Source: an uncultured Caryophanales bacterium
GTDB taxonomy: Bacteria > Bacillota_I > Bacilli_A > RFN20 > CAG-826
DNA: 48,729 nt
NCBI GenBank assembly: GCA_902464635.1
Contig: CABQKC010000016.1
Coordinates: forward strand, 1-48,729
Direction of reading: 5' to 3'
Made by a program: the position numbers and the translations under genes. Shown piece after piece: positions 9,171 to 18,494 of this stretch (position 1 is the stretch's first letter; every line of letters starts with the position of its first letter). The notes under the pieces are model-generated. The model was not told the origin of the DNA. It searched no databases and saw only the letters and a list, made by a program, of their open reading frames with translations.

Positions 9171-10432
9171 GAAAGGTAGATTTATTAATTATAGGTGGTG
9201 GCAGTGCTGGAATGGCTGCTGCGATTAAAGCCTATGATGAAGGAATTAAAGATATATTAATTCTAGAAAAGGGCGAATTTCTCGGAGGAATTCTTAATCA
9301 ATGCATCCATAATGGATTTGGCCTACATGAATTTAAAGAAGAATTAACTGGTCCAGAATTCCTTACTAGATTTGTTAACCAAGTCGAAGAAAGGCATATT
9401 CCTTATAAATTAAATAGTTATGTAACTTCTTTAACTAAAGATAAAGTTGTTACTTATGTTAATTCTAGCGAAGGCGCGGTTCAAATAGAGGCTAAAGCAA
9501 TCATTATGGCGGCTGGTTGCCTTGAAAGAAGCGCTGGTGCAATTGGAATCCCTGGAGAAAGACCAGCTGGAGTTATTACGGCAGGTCAGGCCCAGCTTTA
9601 TCTAAATGAATATGGATATTTAGTCGGTAAGAAGGTATTTATCCTTGGTAGTGGCGATATCGGCCTTATTATGGCTAGAAGAATGACACTAGAAGGGGCA
9701 AAAGTATTAGGTGTAGCCGAACTTATGCCTTATTCAAATGGATTGAATAGAAACATACAGCAATGCCTTATTGATTTTAATATCCCTCTATATTTGTCCC
9801 ATACAGTTACAAACATAATTGGCAAGGATAAATTAGAGGCTATCGAGATTTCTAAAGTTGATGATAAACTACAACCAATAAAAGGAACCGAACAAAGATT
9901 TGATGTTGATACATTAATGCTCTCTGTCGGCTTATTACCAAATAGTGCCTTGTTAAATAACATTGGAATCCCTCAATCTAGGTCTAGAGGTTCTTGTGTC
10001 AATGAACATATGGAAACCGAAGTTGAAGGAATCTTCTCTTGCGGGAACGTATTGCATGTCCATGACCTAGTTGATTATGTTGTAGAAGAAGGTAGACTAG
10101 CAGGGTTAGGCGCTGCTACCTATTTAAAAGGAAATCTCCATAAAGGAGAGCATGAAATCTCTACAGTTGCCGGAGATGGAATTGGCTATGTTGTGCCTTC
10201 TACAATTGACTTAGACAACGCTATGGATTCTATTGAAATTAAGTTTAGAGTTCGTAAACCAAGCAAGAACGTCTATATTGAATACTCTTGTGATGGGAAT
10301 GTTATCAAAAAAGTGTATAAATTGGCTATTATACCTAGTGAAATGGAAATTTACAAACTTGATAAAAAACTACTAAATAAAGACTATAAAACTCTCAAAG
10401 TTTCACTAGTTAATAAGGAGGATGTAAAATGA
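9167..10432 (+). CDS. Pyridine nucleotide-disulfide oxidoreductase family flavoprotein (GlpB-like position)
   Basis: 421 residues. A FAD-binding GGGSAGMAAA loop lies at residues 10-19 and a second, NAD(P)H-binding GSGDIGLIMARR loop near residue 165. NQCIHNGFGLHEFKEELTGPEF near residues 45-66 is a conserved signature of the flavoproteins that partner DUF1667 proteins. It lacks the redox CxxC of thioredoxin reductase. C-terminal residues after about 325 form an extra domain. It overlaps the upstream gene by ATGA and the downstream DUF1667 gene by four bases, so the three are translationally coupled. The likely role is to pass electrons between NAD(P)H and the upstream FAD/2Fe-2S oxidoreductase; the acceptor is unknown. 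Confidence 0.85.
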   Translation: MRKVDLLIIGGGSAGMAAAIKAYDEGIKDILILEKGEFLGGILNQCIHNGFGLHEFKEELTGPEFLTRFVNQVEERHIPYKLNSYVTSLTKDKVVTYVNSSEGAVQIEAKAIIMAAGCLERSAGAIGIPGERPAGVITAGQAQLYLNEYGYLVGKKVFILGSGDIGLIMARRMTLEGAKVLGVAELMPYSNGLNRNIQQCLIDFNIPLYLSHTVTNIIGKDKLEAIEISKVDDKLQPIKGTEQRFDVDTLMLSVGLLPNSALLNNIGIPQSRSRGSCVNEHMETEVEGIFSCGNVLHVHDLVDYVVEEGRLAGLGAATYLKGNLHKGEHEISTVAGDGIGYVVPSTIDLDNAMDSIEIKFRVRKPSKNVYIEYSCDGNVIKKVYKLAIIPSEMEIYKLDKKLLNKDYKTLKVSLVNKEDVK

Positions 10433-10773
10433 AAGAACTAACTTGCATTGTCTGTCCTAGAGGCTGCCATCTTCTTATTGATGATAATAATAAGGTTAGT
10501 GGTAATTCTTGCCCTAGGGGTGAAAAATATGCCATCCAGGAAATTACTGACCCTAGGCGTACTTTGACTAGTACAGTTAGAGTCGATTCCAAACTTCTCC
10601 GTGTTTGCCCTGTAAAAAGCATTGCACCTATTAAAAAAGACTTGGTTATTTTAGCCATGAAAGATGTCAATAAAATACATTTAAAGGCTCCTGTTAAGAT
10701 GGGACAAGTTGTTTGCGATAATCTAGCAGGAAGTGGAGTAGCCTTGGTAACTACTAGAGATATTAAGGAATAA
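10429..10773 (+). CDS. DUF1667 domain protein, Cys-rich
   Basis: 114 residues. Four N-terminal cysteines in CIVCPRGC (residues 6-13) and NSCPRGEKYA (near 28) could hold an iron-sulfur cluster or zinc; TDPRRTLTSTVRV follows. This is the DUF1667 arrangement, which is almost always found directly after the two flavoproteins seen here. The C-terminal half includes CPVKSIAPIKKDL. It probably acts as a small electron-transfer subunit of the same complex, by analogy with GlpC-like partners, but no biochemistry is implied by the sequence alone. It starts inside the previous stop (GGAGGATGTAAAATGA), with a good ribosome binding site. Confidence 0.9.
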   Translation: MKELTCIVCPRGCHLLIDDNNKVSGNSCPRGEKYAIQEITDPRRTLTSTVRVDSKLLRVCPVKSIAPIKKDLVILAMKDVNKIHLKAPVKMGQVVCDNLAGSGVALVTTRDIKE

Positions 10774-10775
10774 TT

Positions 10776-11318
10776 ATGAGGATTCTTATCGCGTCTGATA
10801 TACATGGAAGAATTCTAGCGGCTAAGAAGCTAGATAAACTTTTCCAACGCTACAATCCCGATAAGATTATTTTGCTTGGCGATTATCTTTATAATGGGCC
10901 TCGCAATGGGGTTCCTCAGGATTATGATCCGATGGGAACTTCGATTATTCTTAATAAATATGCTCATTTGATAACCGGAGTGAAAGGCAATTGCGATTCT
11001 AGGATCGATGAAACTTTGCTTAAATTCCCAATTCAAGATTCAAGAGTTGTTTATTTAAATGGATTTAGGGTTGATATGGTCCACGGGGATTTGCTTACTT
11101 CCGATATCTTAAATGTCGAACGTGGCGATATTTTGATGTTTGGACATACCCACGTATATATGTTAAAGAAGGAAGATGGGGTTATTTATTTCAACCCAGG
11201 ATCGACTTCTTTCCCAAAAAATGGCAATCCAGCGACTTATGGAGTCATGGATGGAATGCATCTAGAAATAAGGAAACTAGATGATGATTTGCCGGTTAAA
11301 TTCCTTGACTTATTTTAA
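10776..11318 (+). CDS. YfcE-type metallophosphoesterase
   Basis: 180 residues, the calcineurin-like phosphoesterase fold. Metal-ligand motifs appear in order: SDIHG (residue 8), LLGDYLYNGPR (34), KGNCDSR (70), VHGDLL (99) and FGHTHVY (118), with NPGS near the end. Length and motifs fit the YfcE subfamily of small phosphodiesterases. The natural substrate is not known. It begins two bases after the DUF1667 stop, so it is probably in the same transcript, although a functional link to the flavoproteins is not obvious. Confidence 0.92.
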   Translation: MRILIASDIHGRILAAKKLDKLFQRYNPDKIILLGDYLYNGPRNGVPQDYDPMGTSIILNKYAHLITGVKGNCDSRIDETLLKFPIQDSRVVYLNGFRVDMVHGDLLTSDILNVERGDILMFGHTHVYMLKKEDGVIYFNPGSTSFPKNGNPATYGVMDGMHLEIRKLDDDLPVKFLDLF

Positions 11319-11348
11319 ACCGCTTTCATATCGATTTATTAAGCACTT

Positions 11349-11365
11349 TCCTTTATAATAAAGGA
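11349..11365 (+). promoter_or_regulatory. rnjB-like promoter with dyad symmetry over the -10
   Basis: TCCTTTAT-A-ATAAAGGA is a perfect 8-bp inverted repeat around one base, and it contains the -10 hexamer TATAAT (11354-11359). It could be an operator covering the promoter of the RNase J-like gene. The palindrome may also be incidental to a TATAAT/AAAGGA combination. A weak -35 (TCGATT, 11331-11336) sits 17 bases upstream. Confidence 0.45.
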
Positions 11366-11412
11366 GATTTGATAATTAGATATGGTTTTAAGCCAATTTA
11401 TCGGAGCTTTAT

Positions 11413-13080
11413 ATGGACGAAAAAATTAGATTATTTGCCTTGGGTGGCCTTGATGAAGAGGGCAAGAATTGTTATTGCCTAGAAGTTAATGACGAAATAT
11501 ATGTCCTCGATTGCGGAGTCAGGGATCCAGACAAGACTATGCCTGGAGTTGATTATGTTATTCCTAGATTTGATTATCTAGTCGAAAATAAATCCCGTAT
11601 CAAGGCTTATTTTTTAACTCATGGACACGATGATTGCATCGGCGCACTTTCCTATGTTTATTCTGAGGCACCAGCCCCAATTTATTGCTCAAAAGTGACT
11701 TATGCCATGCTTGATATGTTCACTAAGCATATTAAGAAAGATATCAAATTCGATTTCCATATTGTTGAACCTACCTCTAATTTCAAAGTCGGCAAGAGAG
11801 ATATTTCTTTCTTCCATACTGCCCACAATATTGCTGGTAGTAGCGGCGTTTCTATTTCAACAAGCTTAGGGAATGTTGTTTTCATGAGCGATTTCGTCGT
11901 TGAAAATGCAGCGTCTCCATCATATTTAAACGATATGAATGCTATCGCTAAGATTGCAGAAAGACCAACATTGACCCTTCTTTCTGAATCAATTTATGCT
12001 GGTAGACCTGGTTATACAGCCCCTTTATATAAATTGACTCCACATATTGAAGAAACTATCAAAAATGCCGAAGGTAGGGTATTTATCTCTATTTTCTCTA
12101 ATGATTTATATAATGTCTCCGAATTAATTAGTTTAGCCATTGCGAATAATAAGAAAATAATTTGCTATGATGAATCGGCTGCTTCAATACTAGCAACCTT
12201 GCAAGCTTGCAATGAACTCCTTATCCCTAGGGAAAATTATGCTTCCTTAGATGATATTCTTCGTGTCCGTGACCAAGATACCGTTATTTTGATGATGGGA
12301 TTTGGTTCGAGATTATTTAGAAAGATTGCCTTGCTTGCATCTGGCCAAAATGAAGACAAGCGTATCAAGCTAAAACCAACCGATACATTCATAATTGCTT
12401 CGATGAGCGATGGCAATTCAGAAATCGAATATACCGATGCTGCTGATGAACTCTTCCGTTCAGGTTGCCATGTCAATCTTATTTCCAAGAAGAGATTCCT
12501 TAGGATGCATGCTTCTGAAGAAGATTTAAAGATGATGGTATCCTTACTTAAACCAAAATATTACATCCCAGTTCGCGGTTTCTATAAGGATTTGCTCCAT
12601 AACGGCATGCTTGCCTTATCAATGGGAGTTAACTTGAATCACCAAAATGTATTTGTAATGGAAAATGGCTCAACCGTAACTATTACTAATGCAGGGGCTA
12701 AGATGGATGCCGATGTTATTACTCATGGCGATTTATTAATCGATGGGGAAGGGATTGGCGATGTTTCCAAACAAGTCCTCGAAGATAGGGCTAAATTAGC
12801 TGAAGGCGTTGTCTTGCTTTCTTTAACTATTGATAAAAAAGCCAGAAAAATAATTGCTGGCCCTGATATTCAAATGAGAGGATTCCTTTTCTCTAGGGAA
12901 GCCGAAACTGTAGGAAAAGAAATCTCGAAAGTATTCCTTTCTACAGTCGGGGAATTTCTAGAAAAACCAATCTATAATTCCAATGAAATGAAGCAAAATG
13001 TCTATGAAAGATGCCTTCGTGTCATTAGAAGAAGCACCGGCAAAGAGCCGATGGTCGTCCCACTTATTATCGAAATTTAA
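11413..13080 (+). CDS. rnjB: RNase J family protein, RNase J2-like, catalytic residues degenerate
   Basis: 555 residues, the full length of RNase J: metallo-beta-lactamase core, beta-CASP domain and C-terminal domain. The metal-binding motif HxHxDH reads HGHDDC (residues 70-75), so its last His is Cys. HNIAG (His138) and MSDF (Asp160) are kept. The beta-CASP motif normally reading H(V/T)SGHG is shortened to HASEED, and the usual PVHGEY is PVRGFY. Loss of these ligands resembles Bacillus RNase J2, which has weak activity and works as a partner of J1. The location also matches: rnjB lies upstream of spoIIIE in Bacillus, and ftsK follows here. I infer an accessory, poorly active J2-type subunit. 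Confidence 0.8.
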   Translation: MDEKIRLFALGGLDEEGKNCYCLEVNDEIYVLDCGVRDPDKTMPGVDYVIPRFDYLVENKSRIKAYFLTHGHDDCIGALSYVYSEAPAPIYCSKVTYAMLDMFTKHIKKDIKFDFHIVEPTSNFKVGKRDISFFHTAHNIAGSSGVSISTSLGNVVFMSDFVVENAASPSYLNDMNAIAKIAERPTLTLLSESIYAGRPGYTAPLYKLTPHIEETIKNAEGRVFISIFSNDLYNVSELISLAIANNKKIICYDESAASILATLQACNELLIPRENYASLDDILRVRDQDTVILMMGFGSRLFRKIALLASGQNEDKRIKLKPTDTFIIASMSDGNSEIEYTDAADELFRSGCHVNLISKKRFLRMHASEEDLKMMVSLLKPKYYIPVRGFYKDLLHNGMLALSMGVNLNHQNVFVMENGSTVTITNAGAKMDADVITHGDLLIDGEGIGDVSKQVLEDRAKLAEGVVLLSLTIDKKARKIIAGPDIQMRGFLFSREAETVGKEISKVFLSTVGEFLEKPIYNSNEMKQNVYERCLRVIRRSTGKEPMVVPLIIEI

Positions 13081-13123
13081 TTCTAAATAATTTATTTATT
13101 GCTTATTTATTTTAGAGGGTAAT

Positions 13124-16042
13124 ATGAAACGTTTTGACTATCAAAAAAATATAAAGAAATTGGGTGGATTTTTCTTATCTTTGATCGGATTATTGATATT
13201 ATTGTCTCCAGGAACCCACCTTTATCCGTTAGCTTATCCTTTTGTTTGCCTATTTGGCATGATTGGGCATATTTTGATTTGCTCATTCATTATTTTTCTA
13301 GGAATATATTTCCTTTTGCTATCGCCTTTATTTAAAATCCGTTATTACCACTATATCGGATTAGTGTTTTCCTTATTATTTTTATCGTCCTTATTCTCGA
13401 TAATATTTAATAAACAATATATTTCTTCTAGTTCATTAGAACCTTTCTTTGATTCCTTACTTGCAGAAAAAGGAGCCTTGAAGGCCCCATTTGATTTTTC
13501 TAGCGGTGGAGGATTAATCGGTTATTTTTTTGACGGAATAATGTTTAGATCAACTGGGTTATGGCTAGTAATCTTGATTTTATCTTTATTAGGAATATTG
13601 CTAATATTCTTCCTTTTCCTAGATAAATTCATATCTTTATTTAAATTGATGAAAGCTAGAAGAGTCATGTCCAAGGCTAAAAAATCTAACCAAGAAGAAA
13701 TTGAACAATTCAATATCGATGGATATGAAGCCAATAAAGTAGAACGTGTAGCAGAAGATAAAAAAGAAGAACCTATTATTGCTCCTGAAGAGGAAGATAA
13801 TTCCTTCTTTGAAGATAAACCAGTCGAAAATCCTTTGTCTTCATTTGTTTTCGAGCCAGCAGGGGATGTTCCTCTTCCTTCTAGAAAGAAAGCCTCCAAT
13901 TCACCTTTGCCATCCTTTTCCGATTTAGGTCCAAGCGAGATAAATAATCCTTCCCCAAATCTATATGCGAATAATTCAGTTTCGACATCTGGATTGCGCG
14001 AAGCAGTGTTTTCCGCCCCTATTAGTAGTGAAGAAATTGTTATAGAAAAAGAAGAAACTAAGCCAATTATTCCTGAAATCAAGGAAGAAAAAGTGCAGAT
14101 ACAGCCATCTATTTCTAAGCCTTCTTTTGCTAAGGAAGAAAAAGTAGAGGCCGAAGAAGAAACTCCGATTGAAGAAACAAAAGAAGAAAGCAATGTTGTT
14201 TCTAATCCTCTTTTGGGGAATATCGTTAACGAAGAGGCTAAACCAAATCAAAATATGTCTGTATTTGAGAACAAAAACGAAGTTAATGATAATTCTTCTA
14301 CTCAACAAGTAGAAAATGATTCTAGGAAGGATAGCCTTAACCTAGAAACCACAATAATTACTTCTTCTTCCTTTAGCAAGCCTATGGAAGAAGCTAGGTT
14401 AGCTGAAAATAAACCAATGGAAGATACTAAACCCGAACCAGCTCAAATAGCCACGCCTAATAATCAAAATAGTGCTACAGTGGAGCAAAATGCCTTATTT
14501 AAGAAGGCAAAACCTTTGCCAAGATATACTTTTCCTGGGACTGATTTATTAGTTGTTCATGATGATGCCCAAAACAAAGCCCAGATGGAAGAAGAATGTA
14601 GTCATAATAGCGAGCTTATTAATGATATCTTTTCCAATTTAAAGATTGGCGCCCATGTCGTTTCTTACGTAATTGGGCCTTCAGTTACAAGATATGATGT
14701 CAAATGCGATGATAATTTCTCTGTCTCTGGATTAGGCAAATGCATGGTTGATATCGGAGTAAAACTTGGTGGTGTCCCTACTAGATTTGCCGAAATGGTT
14801 GCAGGAAAAGATACATCTGCAATCGAAATTGCCAATAAAAACACCCGTATCGTCGACTTTAAAGAAGTAATTGATGGCATGCCTACTGGAAAAGGGAAGA
14901 ATCTATATATCCCATTTGGCGTCAATATCGAAGGAAAAGTCGTATCAGCCGATTTATCTAAATTCCCTCACATGTTAGTAGCAGGTACGACAGGTTCAGG
15001 TAAATCTATCTACATGCATTCAGTCATCATGACTTTGATAATGAGAAACCGTCCTGAGGACTTAAAGATAGTCATGGTCGACCCAAAACGCGTTGAATTA
15101 TCTAAATATAAGGATTTGCCTCATTTGCTTTGTCCAATTATCAAAACCGCTTCTGAAGCCAAGATTTGTCTTAAGAAGCTTTGCGATGAAATGGAAAGAC
15201 GTTATGAAATGCTTGAAAATGCGACTGTTTCAGGAATTAGGGAATATAACGAGGAATATGCTGAACCTAACGGACTAGAAAAGATGCCATTTATCGTGGC
15301 TTTTCTTGACGAATATTCTGATTTGGTTGATTCTGAAAAGGATATTTCTAGCTATGTATTAAAGCTTGCTGCCAAAGCTAGGGCCGCCGGTATACATTTA
15401 TTTATAGCAACACAAAGGCCTGATGCTAAGATTATTACTGGTACAATCAAGGCCAACTTGCCTGTTAGAGTTGCCCTTATGACTGCGAACGCTATCGATT
15501 CTACCGTTATTTTAGGCCAAGGTGGCGCTGAAGAATTAGCAGGGCACGGCGATATGCTTGTTGATTGTTCCTTGGTTGCCAAAAAAGAATTTGTTAGATG
15601 CCAATGCCCAATGGTTGAGAATAAAGAAATTAGTGCTGTTGCTAATTTTGTTAGGGATCAACAAAGCGTTGTTTATGACGAGACTTTCCTTGATTTAACT
15701 GATACTGAATCTCCAACCAATGAAAATAATGGGGAAGGTGGAATATCGGCTGAAGAAATCAAGAACGCCTCCCAAGAAGAAAAATACCAGCTTATCAAAA
15801 ACGATATCATGACTAAGGATTATGCTTCTATTTCCTTTATCCAAAGGACTTATGGAGTCGGCTTCCCTAGGGCTGGTAAAATATTTGCCAGGCTTCAGGC
15901 TGAGGGAATTGTTGCATCTAGTAGCGATACCCCATCTTCATCGAAAGGATGCCAAGTATTGGTTCATTCTAGCGATAAGAAAGATAATGAAAGCGAAAAT
16001 CCAGGATCTTTAAGTCAATCTGAAACTACCTTCAACTTATAA
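13124..16042 (+). CDS. ftsK: DNA translocase FtsK/SpoIIIE
   Basis: 972 residues. The N-terminal 175 residues contain about four transmembrane helices. A long acidic, Pro/Ser/Glu-rich linker (about 190-465) follows. The motor domain then starts at RYTFPG and holds Walker A GTTGSGKS near residue 625 and Walker B FLDEYSDLV near 728, followed by ARAAGIHLFIATQRPD and GQGGAEELAGHGDML. The C-terminal winged-helix gamma domain (QRTYGVGFPRAGKIFARLQAEGIV) that reads polar DNA motifs is intact. It pumps chromosome DNA through the division septum. The ribosome binding site is GAGGG (13115-13119). It follows the RNase J-like gene by 43 bases. Confidence 0.97.
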   Translation: MKRFDYQKNIKKLGGFFLSLIGLLILLSPGTHLYPLAYPFVCLFGMIGHILICSFIIFLGIYFLLLSPLFKIRYYHYIGLVFSLLFLSSLFSIIFNKQYISSSSLEPFFDSLLAEKGALKAPFDFSSGGGLIGYFFDGIMFRSTGLWLVILILSLLGILLIFFLFLDKFISLFKLMKARRVMSKAKKSNQEEIEQFNIDGYEANKVERVAEDKKEEPIIAPEEEDNSFFEDKPVENPLSSFVFEPAGDVPLPSRKKASNSPLPSFSDLGPSEINNPSPNLYANNSVSTSGLREAVFSAPISSEEIVIEKEETKPIIPEIKEEKVQIQPSISKPSFAKEEKVEAEEETPIEETKEESNVVSNPLLGNIVNEEAKPNQNMSVFENKNEVNDNSSTQQVENDSRKDSLNLETTIITSSSFSKPMEEARLAENKPMEDTKPEPAQIATPNNQNSATVEQNALFKKAKPLPRYTFPGTDLLVVHDDAQNKAQMEEECSHNSELINDIFSNLKIGAHVVSYVIGPSVTRYDVKCDDNFSVSGLGKCMVDIGVKLGGVPTRFAEMVAGKDTSAIEIANKNTRIVDFKEVIDGMPTGKGKNLYIPFGVNIEGKVVSADLSKFPHMLVAGTTGSGKSIYMHSVIMTLIMRNRPEDLKIVMVDPKRVELSKYKDLPHLLCPIIKTASEAKICLKKLCDEMERRYEMLENATVSGIREYNEEYAEPNGLEKMPFIVAFLDEYSDLVDSEKDISSYVLKLAAKARAAGIHLFIATQRPDAKIITGTIKANLPVRVALMTANAIDSTVILGQGGAEELAGHGDMLVDCSLVAKKEFVRCQCPMVENKEISAVANFVRDQQSVVYDETFLDLTDTESPTNENNGEGGISAEEIKNASQEEKYQLIKNDIMTKDYASISFIQRTYGVGFPRAGKIFARLQAEGIVASSSDTPSSSKGCQVLVHSSDKKDNESENPGSLSQSETTFNL

Positions 16043-16045
16043 TTT

Positions 16046-18130
16046 ATGAAAAATACCTATGTCAGTGCCAAATTAATCGAACCAAAACTTATTAGAGTTG
16101 TAATCTTCTCTTCTCTTCCTTGGGAAAAATTCTCTCCGATTCTTGAGATTGATGATACTTCCTTTATTAAATTGGGAAATGGAAAGATATCTTCCTTGCC
16201 TTCATTGTGCATGGTTGACTTTGTCCTTGAAAAAGAATTGGAATTAGGACATTCCTATTTTGTCACTTCCCCTCAATATGGAAGAGTTCCTCTAGATGTA
16301 AGCGAAGCAACTTCCTTTATTGATTTTGAGAAGAAATATTATTATGGTGGCGATGATTTAGGTGCGACTTATTCAATAAATGAAACTTCTTTTGCTCTTT
16401 TTGCCCCTTTGGCATCAAAAGTTTATCTAGCTTTAAAAGATAAAAAAGAGGAATTTTTCAAGCTTTATCCAATGGATAGATTTAGCTGTGGTGTTTATAA
16501 GATAAAGATTGAAGGGGACCATGAAGGTGCGCTTTATTATTATGTAGTTAGGAATAACGAAGTCGATACCGAGGTTACTGATCCTTATGCAAAAGGATCG
16601 ACGGCAAATGGCAGATATAGCGCCGTTATCGACTTTTCCAAGGTTTCATCTATCAAAGATAACTTAGAATGCCTCCCTGTTTTATCTTCTCCAACTGAAT
16701 CGATAATATATGAAGCAAATGTCAGGGATATGACTATCTCTAGCTATACAAATATAGTAAACAAAGGAAAATTCCTTGGACTAATCGAGGAAAATAGGAC
16801 TTCATTAGGCGGGATGAAAGCAGGTTTTGATTATATAAAATCACTTGGTATCACCCATATCCAGTTATTACCTGTGTTTGATTTTAAAAGCGTAGATGAA
16901 CTCCATCCTGAAAAAGGATATAACTGGGGTTATGATCCAGCCCAATATTTTGCTCTTGAAGGCTCTTATTCCACTAATCCAGAAGATCCTTATTCTAGAA
17001 TTGTCGAATTCAAGAAGATGGTCTCTAGTTTCCATAAAGCTGGGATTAGGGTTGTAATGGATGTTGTATTTAACCACGTCTATCAATATGAAAAATCCGT
17101 ATTCGAGAAAGTAATCCCATCATTTTATTTTAGGAAGAGACATAATGGCCAATTAGCTTCTACTAGTGGATGCGGCAATGATTTGGCAAGTGAAAAAAGG
17201 ATGGTTTCCAAACTTATAATCGATTGCCTTACTTTCTTTGTCTCTACTTATGGCATCGATGGATTTAGATTCGATTTAATGGGAATAAATGATGTAAATA
17301 CGATTAATGAAGCTTATTGCAAGTGTAAGAAAATTAAACCTGACATCATTTTCTATGGAGAAGGCTGGAATATGGGTGGCGAGGTGAATGTACCTCTAGC
17401 TAATATGTCTAATTATGCCTTGATGCCCAATGTTGGTTTCTTCAATGATTTCTTTAGAGAGTCCGTGAAGAAATATTGCAGCGGAGATTTATATAATTTA
17501 GGAAATGCTATGAATAGTTATATTGGCAGCTGCATCGATTTCCATGCGAAAGCAAAGTTTTTAAATGCCAATCAATCGATAAATTATGTCGAATGTCACG
17601 ATAATATGACTCTTTTTGATGCTTTAGGAAAGTTGAACCATAATTTAAGCGAAGAAGATAAATGCAAGATAATAAATTTAACTAACGCCTTTACAATGCT
17701 TTCGTTTGGAATCCCATTTTTCCATGCTGGACAAGAAATAGGGCAATCCAAGTTTAATCACGAGAATACATATAACGAAGGTGATTATTACAACAAATTT
17801 TCATATTCATTACTAGAAAAAAGAAAGTCGATGTATAATTACTTCGTCGAGCTTATTAAATTTAGGAAATCATCAAGATTTTTGACTCTTTTTGATCCTA
17901 GAGTTATTGATTCATCGACTTATGTCGGGGAGTATTTTGGGTCTATAAAGGTTAGCTTTATCCTTTCTAGCCTAGTTTATCCCCATAAGGAAATTGGATT
18001 CTATTTCAATCCAACTCCAGTTGACATAAACCTCCCATCTAGTGTTTATGAAGTTAATTTGCTTGAAACTTCAAAAACAAAAGAAACTAGGATAATTCCT
18101 AAGCGTTCTTGCCTTATTTATTATATTTGA
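16046..18130 (+). CDS. pulA: Type I pullulanase (GH13)
   Basis: 694 residues, a debranching enzyme cutting alpha-1,6 links in glycogen or pullulan. The hallmark YNWGYDP is present near residue 292. GH13 catalytic regions follow: DVVFNHV (region I), GFRFDLMG with the nucleophile Asp (II), FYGEGWN with the acid/base Glu (III) and VECHDN with the stabilising Asp (IV). An N-terminal CBM48-like beta domain precedes the barrel. There is no signal peptide, so it probably acts in the cytoplasm on glycogen or imported alpha-glucans. It begins three bases after the ftsK stop without a Shine-Dalgarno, suggesting coupling or re-initiation. It ends in TGA, evidence for the standard code. Confidence 0.93.
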   Translation: MKNTYVSAKLIEPKLIRVVIFSSLPWEKFSPILEIDDTSFIKLGNGKISSLPSLCMVDFVLEKELELGHSYFVTSPQYGRVPLDVSEATSFIDFEKKYYYGGDDLGATYSINETSFALFAPLASKVYLALKDKKEEFFKLYPMDRFSCGVYKIKIEGDHEGALYYYVVRNNEVDTEVTDPYAKGSTANGRYSAVIDFSKVSSIKDNLECLPVLSSPTESIIYEANVRDMTISSYTNIVNKGKFLGLIEENRTSLGGMKAGFDYIKSLGITHIQLLPVFDFKSVDELHPEKGYNWGYDPAQYFALEGSYSTNPEDPYSRIVEFKKMVSSFHKAGIRVVMDVVFNHVYQYEKSVFEKVIPSFYFRKRHNGQLASTSGCGNDLASEKRMVSKLIIDCLTFFVSTYGIDGFRFDLMGINDVNTINEAYCKCKKIKPDIIFYGEGWNMGGEVNVPLANMSNYALMPNVGFFNDFFRESVKKYCSGDLYNLGNAMNSYIGSCIDFHAKAKFLNANQSINYVECHDNMTLFDALGKLNHNLSEEDKCKIINLTNAFTMLSFGIPFFHAGQEIGQSKFNHENTYNEGDYYNKFSYSLLEKRKSMYNYFVELIKFRKSSRFLTLFDPRVIDSSTYVGEYFGSIKVSFILSSLVYPHKEIGFYFNPTPVDINLPSSVYEVNLLETSKTKETRIIPKRSCLIYYI

Positions 18131-18164
18131 GTCTATTTCCCGCAAAAAATTATAGGAGAATTTT

Positions 18165-18461
18165 ATGATTTCGTCTGTTTTTTTGTCGGGTCGTCTTGGA
18201 AAAGTATTGCCTAACGGCCTCCGTATTGTCGAAGTGGACCGTGTTTTGCCTCTAGATGGAGGAAAATATGTCACCGATTGCTTCAAAGTTCGTTCCATGC
18301 TAAATGAAACTTCTTCCTTTTATAGAGGAAAGGAAGGGTGCCTAGTCATCATTAAGGGAAGACTAGAGATGGATGAAAAAGAAGGGTTAATTATAATAGG
18401 GGAGCTAGAAGAAGTATTTTCTCTTCCTGAAAAAATGCAAAAATACGTAACCGTAGAGTAG
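18165..18461 (+). CDS. Small SSB-like OB-fold protein
   Basis: 98 residues. It opens with SSVFLSGRLGKV, similar to the first strand of single-stranded DNA-binding proteins. DCFKVRS and GCLVIIKGRLE, then GLIIIGELEEVF, match the later strands of that OB fold. It lacks the long acidic tail that binds partner proteins in housekeeping SSB, and is shorter. It may be an accessory SSB or a primosomal/competence relative. A clear TAGGAG ribosome binding site precedes it. Its neighbours (pullulanase and PlsC) give no functional hint. Confidence 0.6.
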   Translation: MISSVFLSGRLGKVLPNGLRIVEVDRVLPLDGGKYVTDCFKVRSMLNETSSFYRGKEGCLVIIKGRLEMDEKEGLIIIGELEEVFSLPEKMQKYVTVE

Positions 18462-18494
18462 TTTTTTTCTTCATTTGGTTTATAGTAAAGGGGT

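Noticed and set aside
13522..14308. Long open frames on the minus strand within ftsK
   Set aside because: They mirror the acidic Glu/Ser-rich linker of FtsK, giving repetitive Ser/Phe-rich translations with no start signals or recognisable domain.
18128..18130. Possible mollicute code with TGA as Trp
   Set aside because: TGA ends pulA, dtd, ruvX and fmt at the expected protein lengths, and TGG is used for Trp throughout, so the standard bacterial code applies.
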